This document shows positions 33,425 through 41,730 of a DNA stretch of 64,000 nucleotides, one piece after another. Numbering within the stretch: position 1 is the first letter of the stretch; every line of letters starts with the position of its first letter. The notes under the pieces are model-generated. The model worked only from the letters and a program-made list of their open reading frames with translations, did no database searches and was not told the origin of the DNA. Source of the stretch: Halomonas urmiana (lineage in GTDB: Bacteria; Pseudomonadota; Gammaproteobacteria; Pseudomonadales; Halomonadaceae); NCBI RefSeq assembly GCF_005780185.1, contig NZ_VBUI01000007.1, positions 1 to 64,000 of the forward strand. The letters run 5' to 3'. The position numbers were made by a program, and so were the translations under genes.

Positions 33425-34798
33425 ATGATCGACGCGGGGAAGCCCGGGACGGTGGGCATGGCACGCATCAGGGATCACTGGCGGCACTGGGCCTCGTCCC
33501 GGAGGCAGCAGGCATCGCTGGCCTCGTCGCTGCTGGACGGTTTCCCAGGCGTGGCGATGCTCGTCGATGCCGATGGCATCATCCTGAGCGTCAACCCCGG
33601 CTTCGAGCACTACAGCGGTCACCCGGCCCACACGATGCTCGGTCGTCGCGTCACCTGCCTGGACGTGGATCCATTGCACGGCGATATCCGCCGGGCTCTG
33701 GCTTGCTGCATGGCACGTCGTTCGCCCTGGCGAGGGGTGCTGCTGTGCCGCCGGGCTGACGGGCAGGAAATCCATCAGCAGGGTGTCTTCCAGCCGCTGG
33801 AGACTCGGCCGGGTGAGGCGCTGCGCCTGCTGGTGACCCTGCACGACATCACCGAACTGCATCAGGGCGCCCTGCACGATCATGCCCTGCTCGCCTCCCT
33901 TCAGGGGACGCTCGACCGGCTCCCCGGCGTGGTCTTCCAGCTTCGCCAGTCGGCGCGGGGCGATCTCGAGTTCCGCTACTTCAGTGCCGGGCTTCAGGCG
34001 CTGGCGGGTCTCTCGTCGCAGACCGTGATGGATAGCGCCGAGACGCTGCTGGGGCGGGTCCACGATGACGATCGTCAGCGGCTCAGCACCGTCCTGGCGC
34101 AGTCGGCGGTCAGCCTGACGCCCTGGACGCTGGAGTTTCGCCTCGCCCTCGGTGACGACGTCCGCTGGATCGAGGGGCGGGCTACCCCCCTCCGGCAGCG
34201 TGACGGCGACACCCTGTGGGACGGCGTGCTGCTGGATATCACCGCGCGCAAGGGGGAAGAGCAGCGCACCCAGAAGCTGGTCAGCACCGACATGCTCACC
34301 GGGGTGCTCAATCGTCGTGCCTTCTTCGATTATGGTGAGGCCGTACGAGCCCTCGCCGCGCGTCATGGACGGGCGGTGCCCCTGGCCATGCTCGATATCG
34401 ATCACTTCAAGCAGCTCAACGATACGCATGGCCATGCCGCCGGCGACCTGGCCCTGCAGGCGTTCGCCACGACCTGTCGCGACTGCCTGCGCCCCTACGA
34501 TCTCTTTGCGCGCATCGGCGGCGAGGAGTTTGCCGTCATGCTGGTGGATACGTCGCCAGAGGAAGCCTGGAGCGTGCTGGAGCGTCTGCGCGCCGCGGTG
34601 GAGGCGATCGCACTCGATGTGCACGGCGAGATTCTGGACGTGACGGTCAGCCTGGGACTGGCGGTGATGCCCCCGCAGGGCAGCCTCGAGCTCGCTCTCT
34701 CCCAGGCCGACGGCGCGCTCTATCGCGCCAAGCACGAGGGGCGCAATCGCCTCGTCCCGGCGCCGGGCTACCCTGAGCCCCAGGAGCGCGCCCGCTGA
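33425..34798 (+). CDS. PAS-PAS diguanylate cyclase (GGDEF)
   Basis: A 457-residue soluble signalling enzyme. An N-terminal PAS domain (about 35-140, GVAMLVDADGIILSVNPGFE) and a second PAS/PAC domain (about 155-275, ending in DGVLLDITARKGEEQ) precede the GGDEF domain. The GGDEF domain starts at TDMLTGVLNRRAFF. The catalytic loop is GGEEF and the product-inhibition motif is RPYD just before it, so an active, feedback-controlled cyclase is expected. No membrane helix or EAL domain is present. The start at 33425 follows AGGAGAG; an upstream ATG at 33395 lacks a ribosome site. The signal sensed is unknown. Confidence 0.9.
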   Translation: MIDAGKPGTVGMARIRDHWRHWASSRRQQASLASSLLDGFPGVAMLVDADGIILSVNPGFEHYSGHPAHTMLGRRVTCLDVDPLHGDIRRALACCMARRSPWRGVLLCRRADGQEIHQQGVFQPLETRPGEALRLLVTLHDITELHQGALHDHALLASLQGTLDRLPGVVFQLRQSARGDLEFRYFSAGLQALAGLSSQTVMDSAETLLGRVHDDDRQRLSTVLAQSAVSLTPWTLEFRLALGDDVRWIEGRATPLRQRDGDTLWDGVLLDITARKGEEQRTQKLVSTDMLTGVLNRRAFFDYGEAVRALAARHGRAVPLAMLDIDHFKQLNDTHGHAAGDLALQAFATTCRDCLRPYDLFARIGGEEFAVMLVDTSPEEAWSVLERLRAAVEAIALDVHGEILDVTVSLGLAVMPPQGSLELALSQADGALYRAKHEGRNRLVPAPGYPEPQERAR

Positions 34799-34879
34799 TC
34801 GCGAGCCGAATGGCTGGAGAAACGCCGTCGAGATCGGCAGGATGGGGATTACTGACACCACAACACGAGGAGCCATGCC

Positions 34880-35098
34880 ATGTCCCTGTCGGAAGACTTT
34901 CGCCTGCCGGTCGCCTGTCCGAGTTGCGGCAGTCACCTGATGCGGGTCTCCCAGGTGAAGAACCCCGATGACCAGGTGCACTGCGCCTCCTGCCATCGTT
35001 TCATCTGCCTGTGGCACGAGGCGCAGTCCGTGCTGAGAAAGGGGCCCGGCAGCGAGAGCGAGGCCCTGATCGAGAAGGCGGTCAACCGCGGTGCCTGA
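34880..35098 (+). CDS. Small zinc-ribbon protein (72 aa)
   Basis: A 72-residue protein with two CxxC knuckles (CPSCGSHLMRV and CASCHRFICLWHE) that should bind one zinc. The C-terminal tail is helical and charged (GSESEALIEKAVNRG). It looks like the small zinc-ribbon proteins of gammaproteobacteria that have no assigned function. It is a single-gene unit followed by a hairpin. The ribosome site (CGAGGAG, 11 bases upstream) is acceptable. Confidence 0.75.
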   Translation: MSLSEDFRLPVACPSCGSHLMRVSQVKNPDDQVHCASCHRFICLWHEAQSVLRKGPGSESEALIEKAVNRGA

Positions 35099-35154
35099 GG
35101 AGCCATCGCTAAGCGAACCATCGCGAGGCGAATCTCCGCGTGGTGGACCATAAA

Positions 35155-35185
35155 GAAGGGCCGGGCCGCGAGGCGCCGGCCCTTC
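35155..35185. terminator. Hairpin between the zinc-ribbon gene and phoH
   Basis: GAAGGGCCGG (35155-35164) pairs with CCGGCCCTTC (35176-35185). It lies between the convergent small zinc protein and PhoH genes and could serve both. The T-run is weak. Confidence 0.6.
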
Positions 35186-35220
35186 GGCGTTGAGGTCGGT
35201 TCCTCTTGAAGCGGTGCCTT

Positions 35221-36633
35221 TTAGAGCAGCTCCTCGCCGGCCAGGGCCAAGCGTGAGCGCTCGACGCTCTTGAGGGTGACGTGGCCGGCGTGGGGCCAGT
35301 CGCGGAAGTGCTGGACCACCGCCGCCATGCCGCAGGTGTTGGCGGTGAGGTAGGGGGTGTCGATCTGACCGACATTGCCCAGGCAGACGATCTTGGTATT
35401 GCGCCCGGCCCGGGTGATCAGCGACTTGAGCTGCTTGGGCGTGAAGTTCTGGGCCTCGTCGATGATCAGGAAGGTGTCGTTGAGCGTGCGTCCGCGCATG
35501 AAGCCGGGCGCTCGGATCTGCACCCGTGAGCCCAGCAGCTGGCGAGTAGCCTCCTGGTTCCAGGTGCTGCTGCCGTCGTGCTCGTCGCGCAGCAGGTTGT
35601 CCATGTTGTCATGGAAGGCGCCCATCCAGGGCGACATCTTCTCCTCCTCGGTGCCGGGCAGGTAGCCGATGTCTTCGCTCATGGAGATAGGCGCCCGCGT
35701 GAAGACGATGCGCTCGAAGCGCTTGCTGTCCAGGGTCTGCTGGAAGGCGGCGGCCAGCGTCATGAAGGTCTTGCCGGTGCCGGCACTGCCGGCGATGGTG
35801 ACCAGGTCGATCTCCTCGTCCATCAGCAGGTTGAGGGTGAAGTTCTGGCGGCTGTCATGGGCATGCACGCCCCACACGCTGGTACCGTGACGGTAGTTGG
35901 TGAGCAGCTCCAGGTGGGCGTGCTTCGGCCCCACCTCGCGCACGATGGCCTCGAAACTGGCCCCCTCGTCGCTGTCGGAGACCAGCATGCCCAGGTGCCA
36001 CTCGCGAGGCATGTCGCCGCCGAGACGATAGAAGACGCGATGATCCCGGCGCTCGACCTTCACGTCTACCTCGAGGCTGTCCCACAGCCCGCTACCGTCG
36101 TGGCCGGCATCGGGATAGACCCGGGCGCCGTCGATCATGGCGTCGCTGTCATCGAAGGCGCGATCGGTGAGGTAGTCTTCGACCGGCACCTCTAGGGCCG
36201 CCGCCTTGACCCGCAGGTTGATGTCCTTGGTGACCAGGATCACCGAGGCGTCGGGGCGCTCGTCGCGCAGGCGGCAGGTCTCGGCCAGCAGCCGGTTGTC
36301 GGGGCTCTCCTCGAGCGGGTCCAGCGGTTTCAGGTCGTTGTAGCAGAGCAGGCGCAGGCGACCCTCGGGACCGACGAGTCTAGGGATGGGAATGCCGTTG
36401 CGAATCTGGTCGATATCGACGTTGGCGGTGAGGTCCGAGAGGGTGCGGCTGACTTGGCGGGCGGTGCGGGCGATCTCGCGGATGCCGTTCTTGTGCTTGT
36501 CGAGCTCCTCGAGCACGGTCATGGGGATGACGACCTCGTGCTCGTCGAACTGGTAGAGGGCGGCGGGGTCGTGGATCAGGACGTTGGTGTCCAGCACGTA
36601 GAGCCGGGTGGCCTTCTTGTCGATGAGTACCAT
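35221..36633 (-). CDS. PhoH family protein with N-terminal PIN domain
   Basis: A 470-residue protein. Residues about 8-150 are a PIN ribonuclease domain (LYVLDTNVLIHDP, acidic residues through the domain). The C-terminal ~230 residues are a PhoH-type ATPase with Walker A GSAGTGKTFMTLAA, Walker B TFLIIDEAQNFTP and sensor CLGNVGQID. PIN-PhoH (PhoH2) proteins are reported as toxin-like or housekeeping RNA helicase/nucleases. The start at 36633 (MVLIDKKATRLY) follows AGGAG about 10 bases upstream. The upstream extension to 36795 has no ribosome site. The name PhoH does not prove phosphate control here and no Pho box was identified. Confidence 0.9.
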   Translation of the reverse strand: MVLIDKKATRLYVLDTNVLIHDPAALYQFDEHEVVIPMTVLEELDKHKNGIREIARTARQVSRTLSDLTANVDIDQIRNGIPIPRLVGPEGRLRLLCYNDLKPLDPLEESPDNRLLAETCRLRDERPDASVILVTKDINLRVKAAALEVPVEDYLTDRAFDDSDAMIDGARVYPDAGHDGSGLWDSLEVDVKVERRDHRVFYRLGGDMPREWHLGMLVSDSDEGASFEAIVREVGPKHAHLELLTNYRHGTSVWGVHAHDSRQNFTLNLLMDEEIDLVTIAGSAGTGKTFMTLAAAFQQTLDSKRFERIVFTRAPISMSEDIGYLPGTEEEKMSPWMGAFHDNMDNLLRDEHDGSSTWNQEATRQLLGSRVQIRAPGFMRGRTLNDTFLIIDEAQNFTPKQLKSLITRAGRNTKIVCLGNVGQIDTPYLTANTCGMAAVVQHFRDWPHAGHVTLKSVERSRLALAGEELL

Positions 36634-36850
36634 CGGCGCAGTTCTCCTGGTGTCATGGTGTCGACACTGCCGGCGCGCGATGTCAGATAGGTGACAGCGG
36701 CGCAAGCGATGTCGTCCCGCTAGATAGGTGTCGTGTCGCCTCCTGGTGGCCTGGTTGTCGTAGCTACCGGCGCAGTGCCAGCCTGATTCGAGCATGGACG
36801 CCGTTTACGGATGCTGCAATGCAATATCATGATGCGCCATCAACGCTGGC

Positions 36851-37885
36851 TCAGCGAGCGGATTCGACCTCCTGGAAGATGCGTTCCATGTCCAGCGTGG
36901 AGCGATGGCCCAGCGCCTCGAAGTGATCGGCCAGCCAGGCCTCGGTGGCTGCGCGCCCCAGGTCGTGCAGATGGCACAGGAAGGCCCACTCGGCATTGAG
37001 CTTGCTGGACACCGAGAGGTGCGAGAGAGGCTCGTCGCCGCTGAGGTGGTGGAGCCGGGCCTCCCCGTAGCAGCCGATGTCGATGTCATGATCACCGAGC
37101 AGCTTCTGCAGTACCGCGATCATGCGCACCTCCTTGATCAGGGCGGCATTGAAGGTGATCTCGTTGAGACGGTTGAGGATGTCAGCGGCGCTGGTCGGCA
37201 GCTCCTGACGATGCATGGGCGTGATCTGTACCATCAGGATGTCGCCCGCCGTGCAGTCGTGCAGCAGTGGTGAGAGCGAGGGGTTGCCCATGTAGCCGCC
37301 GTCCCAGTAGGCCTCGCCGTCGATCTCCACGGCCTGGAAGACGGTGGGCAGGCAGGCCGACGCCATCACCGCATCGAGGCTCATTTCCTCGCGGGAAAAG
37401 ATCCGCTGCTTGCCGCTGCGCACGTTGGTGGCGGTGACGAAGAGCTTGAGATGCTCGCAGGCGCGTACTCGGTCAAAATCGACTCGCTTGGCGACGATGT
37501 CGCGCAGCGGATTGAGGTTGAGGGGATTGAAGTGGTAAGGCGAGACCAGCCGGCTCATCAGATCCAGGGCGAGGTAGCCCGGGGAGTGGTCGAGGCTCCA
37601 GTTGCCGGTCATCACGTCCAGCGGGGTGCGGCGCACGGGGCTTGCCATGCCCGCTCGGCTCACCGCCCGCCAGAAGTCATGCAAGGCCACGCGGGCGGTG
37701 GATTCGTCGCCGCGGGTCAGGGCATCGGCCATCACCACGCCGTTCATGGCGCCGGCACTGGTCCCGCTGATGCCCTCGATCTCGATGCGCTCGTCTTCGA
37801 GTAATCGGTCCATCACTCCCCAGGTGAAGGCGCCGTGAGCGCCCCCGCCCTGCAGGGCCAGGTCGATCCGTCGTCTCTCGCTCAT
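36851..37885 (-). CDS. Patatin-like phospholipase
   Basis: A 344-residue patatin-family serine hydrolase. The oxyanion loop LQGGGAHGAFTWG lies near residue 13. The nucleophile is in IEGISGTSAGAMNGVV (GTSAG, near 42) and the catalytic aspartate is in AYWDGGYMGNP (near 193). There is no signal peptide or C-terminal barrel, so it is not a type V autotransporter of the PlpD kind and should act inside the cell on lipids. It is a single gene, 463 bases from the fibre operon to its right. Confidence 0.9.
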   Translation of the reverse strand: MSERRRIDLALQGGGAHGAFTWGVMDRLLEDERIEIEGISGTSAGAMNGVVMADALTRGDESTARVALHDFWRAVSRAGMASPVRRTPLDVMTGNWSLDHSPGYLALDLMSRLVSPYHFNPLNLNPLRDIVAKRVDFDRVRACEHLKLFVTATNVRSGKQRIFSREEMSLDAVMASACLPTVFQAVEIDGEAYWDGGYMGNPSLSPLLHDCTAGDILMVQITPMHRQELPTSAADILNRLNEITFNAALIKEVRMIAVLQKLLGDHDIDIGCYGEARLHHLSGDEPLSHLSVSSKLNAEWAFLCHLHDLGRAATEAWLADHFEALGHRSTLDMERIFQEVESAR

Positions 37886-38348
37886 TTTCGCTCCTTAGCT
37901 TGTTTAGCTGCTGTTGCAGCGCATCATCTCCAGCTTAACGGCAGTAATGGAGAGCGGCCAGCCGACTGCTGGTCGGTCTGGTGCTGTTATCGATGCCTGA
38001 CTGTAACGTTGCCGAGTCACTTCATGTGCTATCGGTAATCTTCTGTTTCTGAAATGAATTAGCGGTATATCAGGCTTTCTTGCCGATCCACTGTTTCATA
38101 AATGATGCACTAACCGTTCAGTTACAAAACGGCGTGGCGATGCCTTCACCGGTTGTTAAGTGTCCGGCTTATATAAATTTCCCGTTTTTACAGTCGATTA
38201 CATGCAGTAGTTTCTTAACTGGCATGGATCATGCTCCTGGATTAGTGACTGCGAGCAGGATGCGTCATTCAAGGGTCCAGAATCGAATGCTTAGGACGAT
38301 GGCGCGAGTTCGCAGGCTGCAGCAGACACAACAAATGGAGACATGATC
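37886..38348. other. Regulatory region upstream of the glycine-rich fibre operon
   Basis: No gene is present. The region is markedly AT-richer than its surroundings. It carries the sigma-54-type promoter at 38220-38235 and would have to hold the upstream sites for the activator. Short repeats around 38100-38140 (ACCGTTCAGTTAC, AAAACGG) are visible, but no certain enhancer palindrome could be picked out. Confidence 0.5.
38220..38235 (+). promoter_or_regulatory. Sigma-54-type promoter of the glycine-rich protein operon
   Basis: TGGCATGGATCATGCT matches the -24/-12 consensus TGGCACGN4TTGCW at 10 of 12 fixed positions, with GG and GC exactly 10 bases apart. Transcription would start near 38247, giving a ~100-base leader before the ATG at 38349. 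The VpsR-like sigma-54 activator gene ends 4.7 kb away at the other side of the same locus. Confidence 0.65.
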
Positions 38349-39512
38349 ATGAAAAAGTATCTCGTAGTAGCGGGTACCCCTCTGCTGGCCATGGTGATGG
38401 CCATCTCCACGGCGCATGCCAACCCGAGCGCAGGCTTCGCCGATGAAGTCGACCAGCAAGTGAATTCCACGGCCACCGCGGTTGGCGGCAACAGCGGTAA
38501 CGCCAATGGTGGTGCTGGTAGCGGCTTGGGCTTTGGTGGAAATGCTAATGGAGGCACAAACAACGACGACTCCAACGATGACCAATCCATCGGGGCCAAT
38601 GGTGGTACCGGCGGCTATGGTGCCGGGACCGGCACCGGTGGCAACGGCGGCTCGGTTGGTCGTGGCGGCGATGCCTGGGCCATGAGCGAGTCCTATAACA
38701 CCTCTACCAGCGTCATCTCCCTGCAGGAGATGAACTCGAACGTCACGGGCGCCACTATCAATATCAATGGTGGTGGCGGTGCTGCCGGTGCTAACGGTGG
38801 ACAAGGTGGCGGTGCGCTTTCCGCCAACGTCGGCATCGGTGTCGGTGGCGCAGGCGGTAACGGTAATGGCGGTGACGGCGGTGATGCCGGTGCGATTACC
38901 TTGACCGATGCCTCAGGCGGCGATGCCGGTGGTGTCGGGCTCGGTGCTGGCGTGGGCACTGGTGCCGGCCAAGGCGGAAACTCTAATGCCGGTGCTGGCT
39001 CTTTGTCAGGTGCTGGCGCCGGTAACTTGGCTGGCATCGGAACAGTCAATGATGACTTCTCCGATGATGACTCCACGGGGAGCTTCGACTCAGCGCAGGA
39101 CGCTGCGGCTGACTCTGCAGCCACTGCCGACGCAAGTACCGGTGACGGAGGTGCGGGAACCGGCACCGGGACTGGCGACGGTACCGGTACTGGCACGGGT
39201 ACTGCCGGCGCCGGTGGTTCCGGTGGCGATGCTGGTGCCCTGGCCGGCAACGGCGGCAACGGCAACGGTGGCGGCGGCGGCGGTGGCACTGCCACCACCG
39301 GTGATGCTTACGCCTATGCCGGCAATGGCGGGGCAGGCGGCAACGGTGGTAACGGCGGGGCAGCCAGCCTGGCCACCGGCGCGGCCAATGTGTCCGTGGG
39401 TAGTGGAACGTTCGGTGGCATCAACAACATGAACGTGTCCACCGGCCTCTACAACTCCCAGCTGTCCGGCACCAGCGTGGCGGCTCACAGCAACGTGAGC
39501 ATCGGCAACTGA
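38349..39512 (+). CDS. Exported glycine-rich repetitive protein, candidate surface fibre subunit
   Basis: A 387-residue secreted protein. The signal peptide MKKYLVVAGTPLLAMVMA ends at STAHA. The mature chain is dominated by G, N, A, T, S and D, with many GGNGG, GGAGG and TGTG runs. These low-complexity blocks are separated by two more ordered segments with Asn/Gln/Ser patterns (SYNTSTSVISLQEMNSNV near 115 and NMNVSTGLYNSQLSGTSVAA at the C-terminus). Cysteine is absent. The N/Q/S segments recall the repeat motifs of FapB/FapC amyloid proteins. The next genes encode a C39 peptidase and related secreted proteins. I infer a fibre or matrix protein. The ATG at 38349 was chosen over 38343 because GGAG is eight bases upstream. 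Confidence 0.75.
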   Translation: MKKYLVVAGTPLLAMVMAISTAHANPSAGFADEVDQQVNSTATAVGGNSGNANGGAGSGLGFGGNANGGTNNDDSNDDQSIGANGGTGGYGAGTGTGGNGGSVGRGGDAWAMSESYNTSTSVISLQEMNSNVTGATININGGGGAAGANGGQGGGALSANVGIGVGGAGGNGNGGDGGDAGAITLTDASGGDAGGVGLGAGVGTGAGQGGNSNAGAGSLSGAGAGNLAGIGTVNDDFSDDDSTGSFDSAQDAAADSAATADASTGDGGAGTGTGTGDGTGTGTGTAGAGGSGGDAGALAGNGGNGNGGGGGGGTATTGDAYAYAGNGGAGGNGGNGGAASLATGAANVSVGSGTFGGINNMNVSTGLYNSQLSGTSVAAHSNVSIGN

Positions 39513-39550
39513 TCCGGAGCGCATGATGCGCTGATACGACGCAAGAGTCG

Positions 39551-39580
39551 GGAGCCGGTGGAGGAAACTCCACTGGCTCC
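39551..39580 (+). promoter_or_regulatory. Intercistronic stem-loop after the fibre gene
   Basis: GGAGCCGGTGGAG (39551-39563) pairs with CTCCACTGGCTCC (39568-39580), 13 pairs with one G-U, across a GAAA tetraloop. No U-run follows. A stable stem at this place in an operon can protect the upstream message from 3' decay or give partial termination, so the fibre gene would be expressed above the downstream genes. Confidence 0.6.
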
Positions 39581-39623
39581 TCGATGAAACGTCCCTATGG
39601 ACCGGAGTTCGGGAGTTCACGCC

Positions 39624-40103
39624 ATGAAGAATGCGACATTCAGTTCATGTTCCGGCAGGGGCCGTCATCGCCACACGGCGACGGTCTCACTTCTCCTTGC
39701 GGCGCTGCTGGCGGTGGGTGCGTCAAATAGTCAGGCTGAGACCAGCACTACCCTGTACCAAGAAACCGCCGCGGTCGGAAGCGACATCGATGAGAGCCGC
39801 ATGGAGGGAGTTGCGGAGGGCTTTGCGGCCATGGAGCAGCTGGATCTCACGACCATGGAGCAGGCCAGGGCCCGGGAAGGGCAGAGGATCATCAATGTCA
39901 ACACGGTCAAGAGCGTCCAGAAGATGAAGGCGTCGGTGAATGACACCTCCTTCGATATCGGGGGAAACATGGTGTCGGGGAATATCACCTTCGCGCCGGA
40001 AGCGTTGGGCAGTTATAACGGCACCGGCATCTTCAGCGCCGTCACCGGTAACGGCAACTCCATCAATAACGCGGTGGGGATCAGCGTGTTCATCTCAGAC
40101 TAA
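39624..40103 (+). CDS. Small secreted protein of the fibre operon
   Basis: A 159-residue protein, not matched to a named family. The signal peptide includes a long basic start (RGRHRHTATVSLLLAALLAV) ending near SQAET. The middle is helical (FAAMEQLDLTTMEQARAREG). The C-terminal 60 residues are beta- and Asn/Gly-rich (DIGGNMVSGNITFAPE, FSAVTGNGNSINNAVGISVF). Tails of this GNGNxxNNAVG type recur among proteins next to FapD-like peptidases and recall the neighbouring glycine-rich protein's ordered segments. It could be a minor subunit or nucleator, analogous to FapA/FapB. It lies between the fibre gene and the peptidase in the same operon. Confidence 0.7.
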   Translation: MKNATFSSCSGRGRHRHTATVSLLLAALLAVGASNSQAETSTTLYQETAAVGSDIDESRMEGVAEGFAAMEQLDLTTMEQARAREGQRIINVNTVKSVQKMKASVNDTSFDIGGNMVSGNITFAPEALGSYNGTGIFSAVTGNGNSINNAVGISVFISD

Positions 40104-40151
40104 CGCGACGACTGTCCGTCACATGACACGCCCACCAAGGGATGATTCGAC

Positions 40152-40856
40152 ATGAACGTGCATCGGAGTCTTTGCTGTGGCATGGCATCACTGCTGCTCA
40201 TTGCGAGCAGCATGGACGCCATCGCCGGTCAGGTGACCATTGCCGGTCGGTTCGGCAACTTTCAGGTCGAGGCCAAGAGCCTGCAGGAAAAGGGCTGGGA
40301 CCGGGTGATTCGACAGGAGTACGACTTCAGCTGTGGGTCGGCCGCTGTGGCGACGCTGCTGACCTACCACTATCAACGCGACACCACCGAGGCTGAGGTC
40401 TTCGAGACCATGATTCGTGCCGGAGACGCCGAGAAGATCCAGCGATATGGGTTTTCCATGCTCGACATGAAGCGCTACCTGGATGGCCGTGGACTCAATG
40501 CCGATGGGTTCCGGATCTCGCTGGATGATTTCATTCGCATCGGCGTGCCGGCCATCACCATGGTGAACACCGGAGGCTACAAGCACTTCGTCGTCGTCAA
40601 GGGGATCGATGCCGACAATATCCTGGTGGGAGATCCCGCCGCCGGTACCCTGGTGGTGCCTCGCGAGCAGTTCGAGCAGGTGTGGAACGGCACGGTCCTC
40701 GGTGCTCGCGACGAGATCGAGGTAGCTCGCCAGCATTTCAACCATGACCAGGACTGGGCCGTCCGCCCCGACTCTCCGCTCGCCAGGGGCGTGAACCGCT
40801 CGAGCGTCGGTGCCAGCCTGCTGACCCTGCCCGCATATAACGAGCTGGGTCGGTAA
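40152..40856 (+). CDS. Exported C39-family cysteine peptidase, FapD-like
   Basis: A 234-residue periplasmic peptidase-fold protein. A signal peptide (CCGMASLLLIASSMDAIAG) precedes a bacteriocin-processing (C39) papain-like domain. The catalytic triad is visible: Cys61 in QEYDFSCGSAAVATLL, His145 in GGYKHFVVVKGID and Asp161 in ILVGDPAAGT. The oxyanion residue (Gln55) precedes the Cys. C39 domains usually sit in ABC exporters; a stand-alone exported copy is typical of FapD in Pseudomonas, which is needed for assembly of Fap amyloid. It follows the small secreted protein by 48 bases and precedes another secreted protein by 15. Confidence 0.85.
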   Translation: MNVHRSLCCGMASLLLIASSMDAIAGQVTIAGRFGNFQVEAKSLQEKGWDRVIRQEYDFSCGSAAVATLLTYHYQRDTTEAEVFETMIRAGDAEKIQRYGFSMLDMKRYLDGRGLNADGFRISLDDFIRIGVPAITMVNTGGYKHFVVVKGIDADNILVGDPAAGTLVVPREQFEQVWNGTVLGARDEIEVARQHFNHDQDWAVRPDSPLARGVNRSSVGASLLTLPAYNELGR

Positions 40857-40871
40857 CGAGGAGGCGACACG

Positions 40872-41600
40872 ATGAACTTTCAGATTTTTAGAGGAGTGAC
40901 GGCAAGCCCGCTTGGGTGGGCCTGTGCGACTGCTCTGCTGCTGTCGGCTGCCTCTCAGGCGGCAACGCTTTCTTCGGGAATGGTTCCTCCTGAGTCGTTA
41001 GCATTGGATCCCACGACTGCTTCCCATCAGCGTTATGGACCTGCAGCGGTTCAGGACGCGGACAGACTCTATGCCGAGGTGTTGCGGTCGCGCGGCGCCC
41101 AGGATGGTTTTTACCGCGGCACCGTGATCGCTGATGAGGAAATGGGGCAGATGCGCGCCGGCTTCAACTTCGGGGGACTCGATGTGGATTTCGGCGCCCG
41201 CCTGCAGACGCTGATCGACAACCGCGTCGAGATGGTCTCCGTCGTGAACTTCACCCAGGCAGGCGCTAATCTCGTCTCGCAGACCTTTCGTGATCCTGAC
41301 GGGGCGGCCATACCGGTGGGTAACGGCGCGATCTCGGTGACCGACGCGACACCGGGTGGGGTGGACCTGACGGGCCTCGCCGATTTTTCGGGTATTGCCT
41401 TGAACGATGCCAAGGGCTTTACCACCGCCCTGCACAACATCACCCGGGATGCCATCATCAGCGGCGTGGTCAGTAACGCGTCGAGCCGCAACATCCAACA
41501 GAGAATCGATATCAGTGTTCGGCTCAACAACATCGGCGCCCTGGACGCCGCCAGGAAACGGGCCGCGATCCTGGATTCCTTCTCCGGCATCCTGCGCTGA
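40872..41600 (+). CDS. Secreted protein of the fibre operon, possible C39 substrate
   Basis: A 242-residue protein with an N-terminal signal (ASPLGWACATALLLSAASQA). I do not recognise a family by name. Residues 86-97 read IADEEMGQMRAG, which resembles the LSxxELxxIxGG double-glycine processing motif of C39 peptidase substrates, with AG in place of GG. This is followed by FNFGGLDVDFGARLQTLIDN, a beta-rich start of the second half. The C-terminus is helical and basic. The position directly after the C39 peptidase and the processing-like motif suggest it is trimmed by that enzyme. A FapE-like role is a guess. Confidence 0.7.
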   Translation: MNFQIFRGVTASPLGWACATALLLSAASQAATLSSGMVPPESLALDPTTASHQRYGPAAVQDADRLYAEVLRSRGAQDGFYRGTVIADEEMGQMRAGFNFGGLDVDFGARLQTLIDNRVEMVSVVNFTQAGANLVSQTFRDPDGAAIPVGNGAISVTDATPGGVDLTGLADFSGIALNDAKGFTTALHNITRDAIISGVVSNASSRNIQQRIDISVRLNNIGALDAARKRAAILDSFSGILR

Positions 41601-41644
41601 CACTGATTTTTCCATCGCTCTCGCATCGAACCATAGGCAAAAAA

Positions 41645-41673
41645 ATGAGGCTGCCACTTACAGGCAGCCTCAT
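41645..41673. terminator. Bidirectional terminator between the fibre operon and the barrel gene
   Basis: ATGAGGCTGCC (41645-41655) pairs perfectly with GGCAGCCTCAT (41663-41673) across a seven-base loop. An A-run lies before and a T-run after it, so it terminates both the fibre operon and the convergent outer-membrane gene. Confidence 0.9.
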
Positions 41674-41730
41674 ATTTTTGGATCTATTATTTGCCTTTCC
41701 GCACGTTGATGCCGCGCCGGGCGTGTCAGC

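Noticed and set aside
32642-35017. 791-residue open frame on the minus strand
   Set aside because: Antisense to the prenyltransferase and PAS-GGDEF genes; composition is Gln/His/Arg-rich as in shadow frames.
38349-39512. CRISPR-like or simple tandem DNA repeat in the glycine-rich gene
   Set aside because: The repetition is at amino acid level (GGNGG, TGTG) with varied codons; there are no regular spacers.
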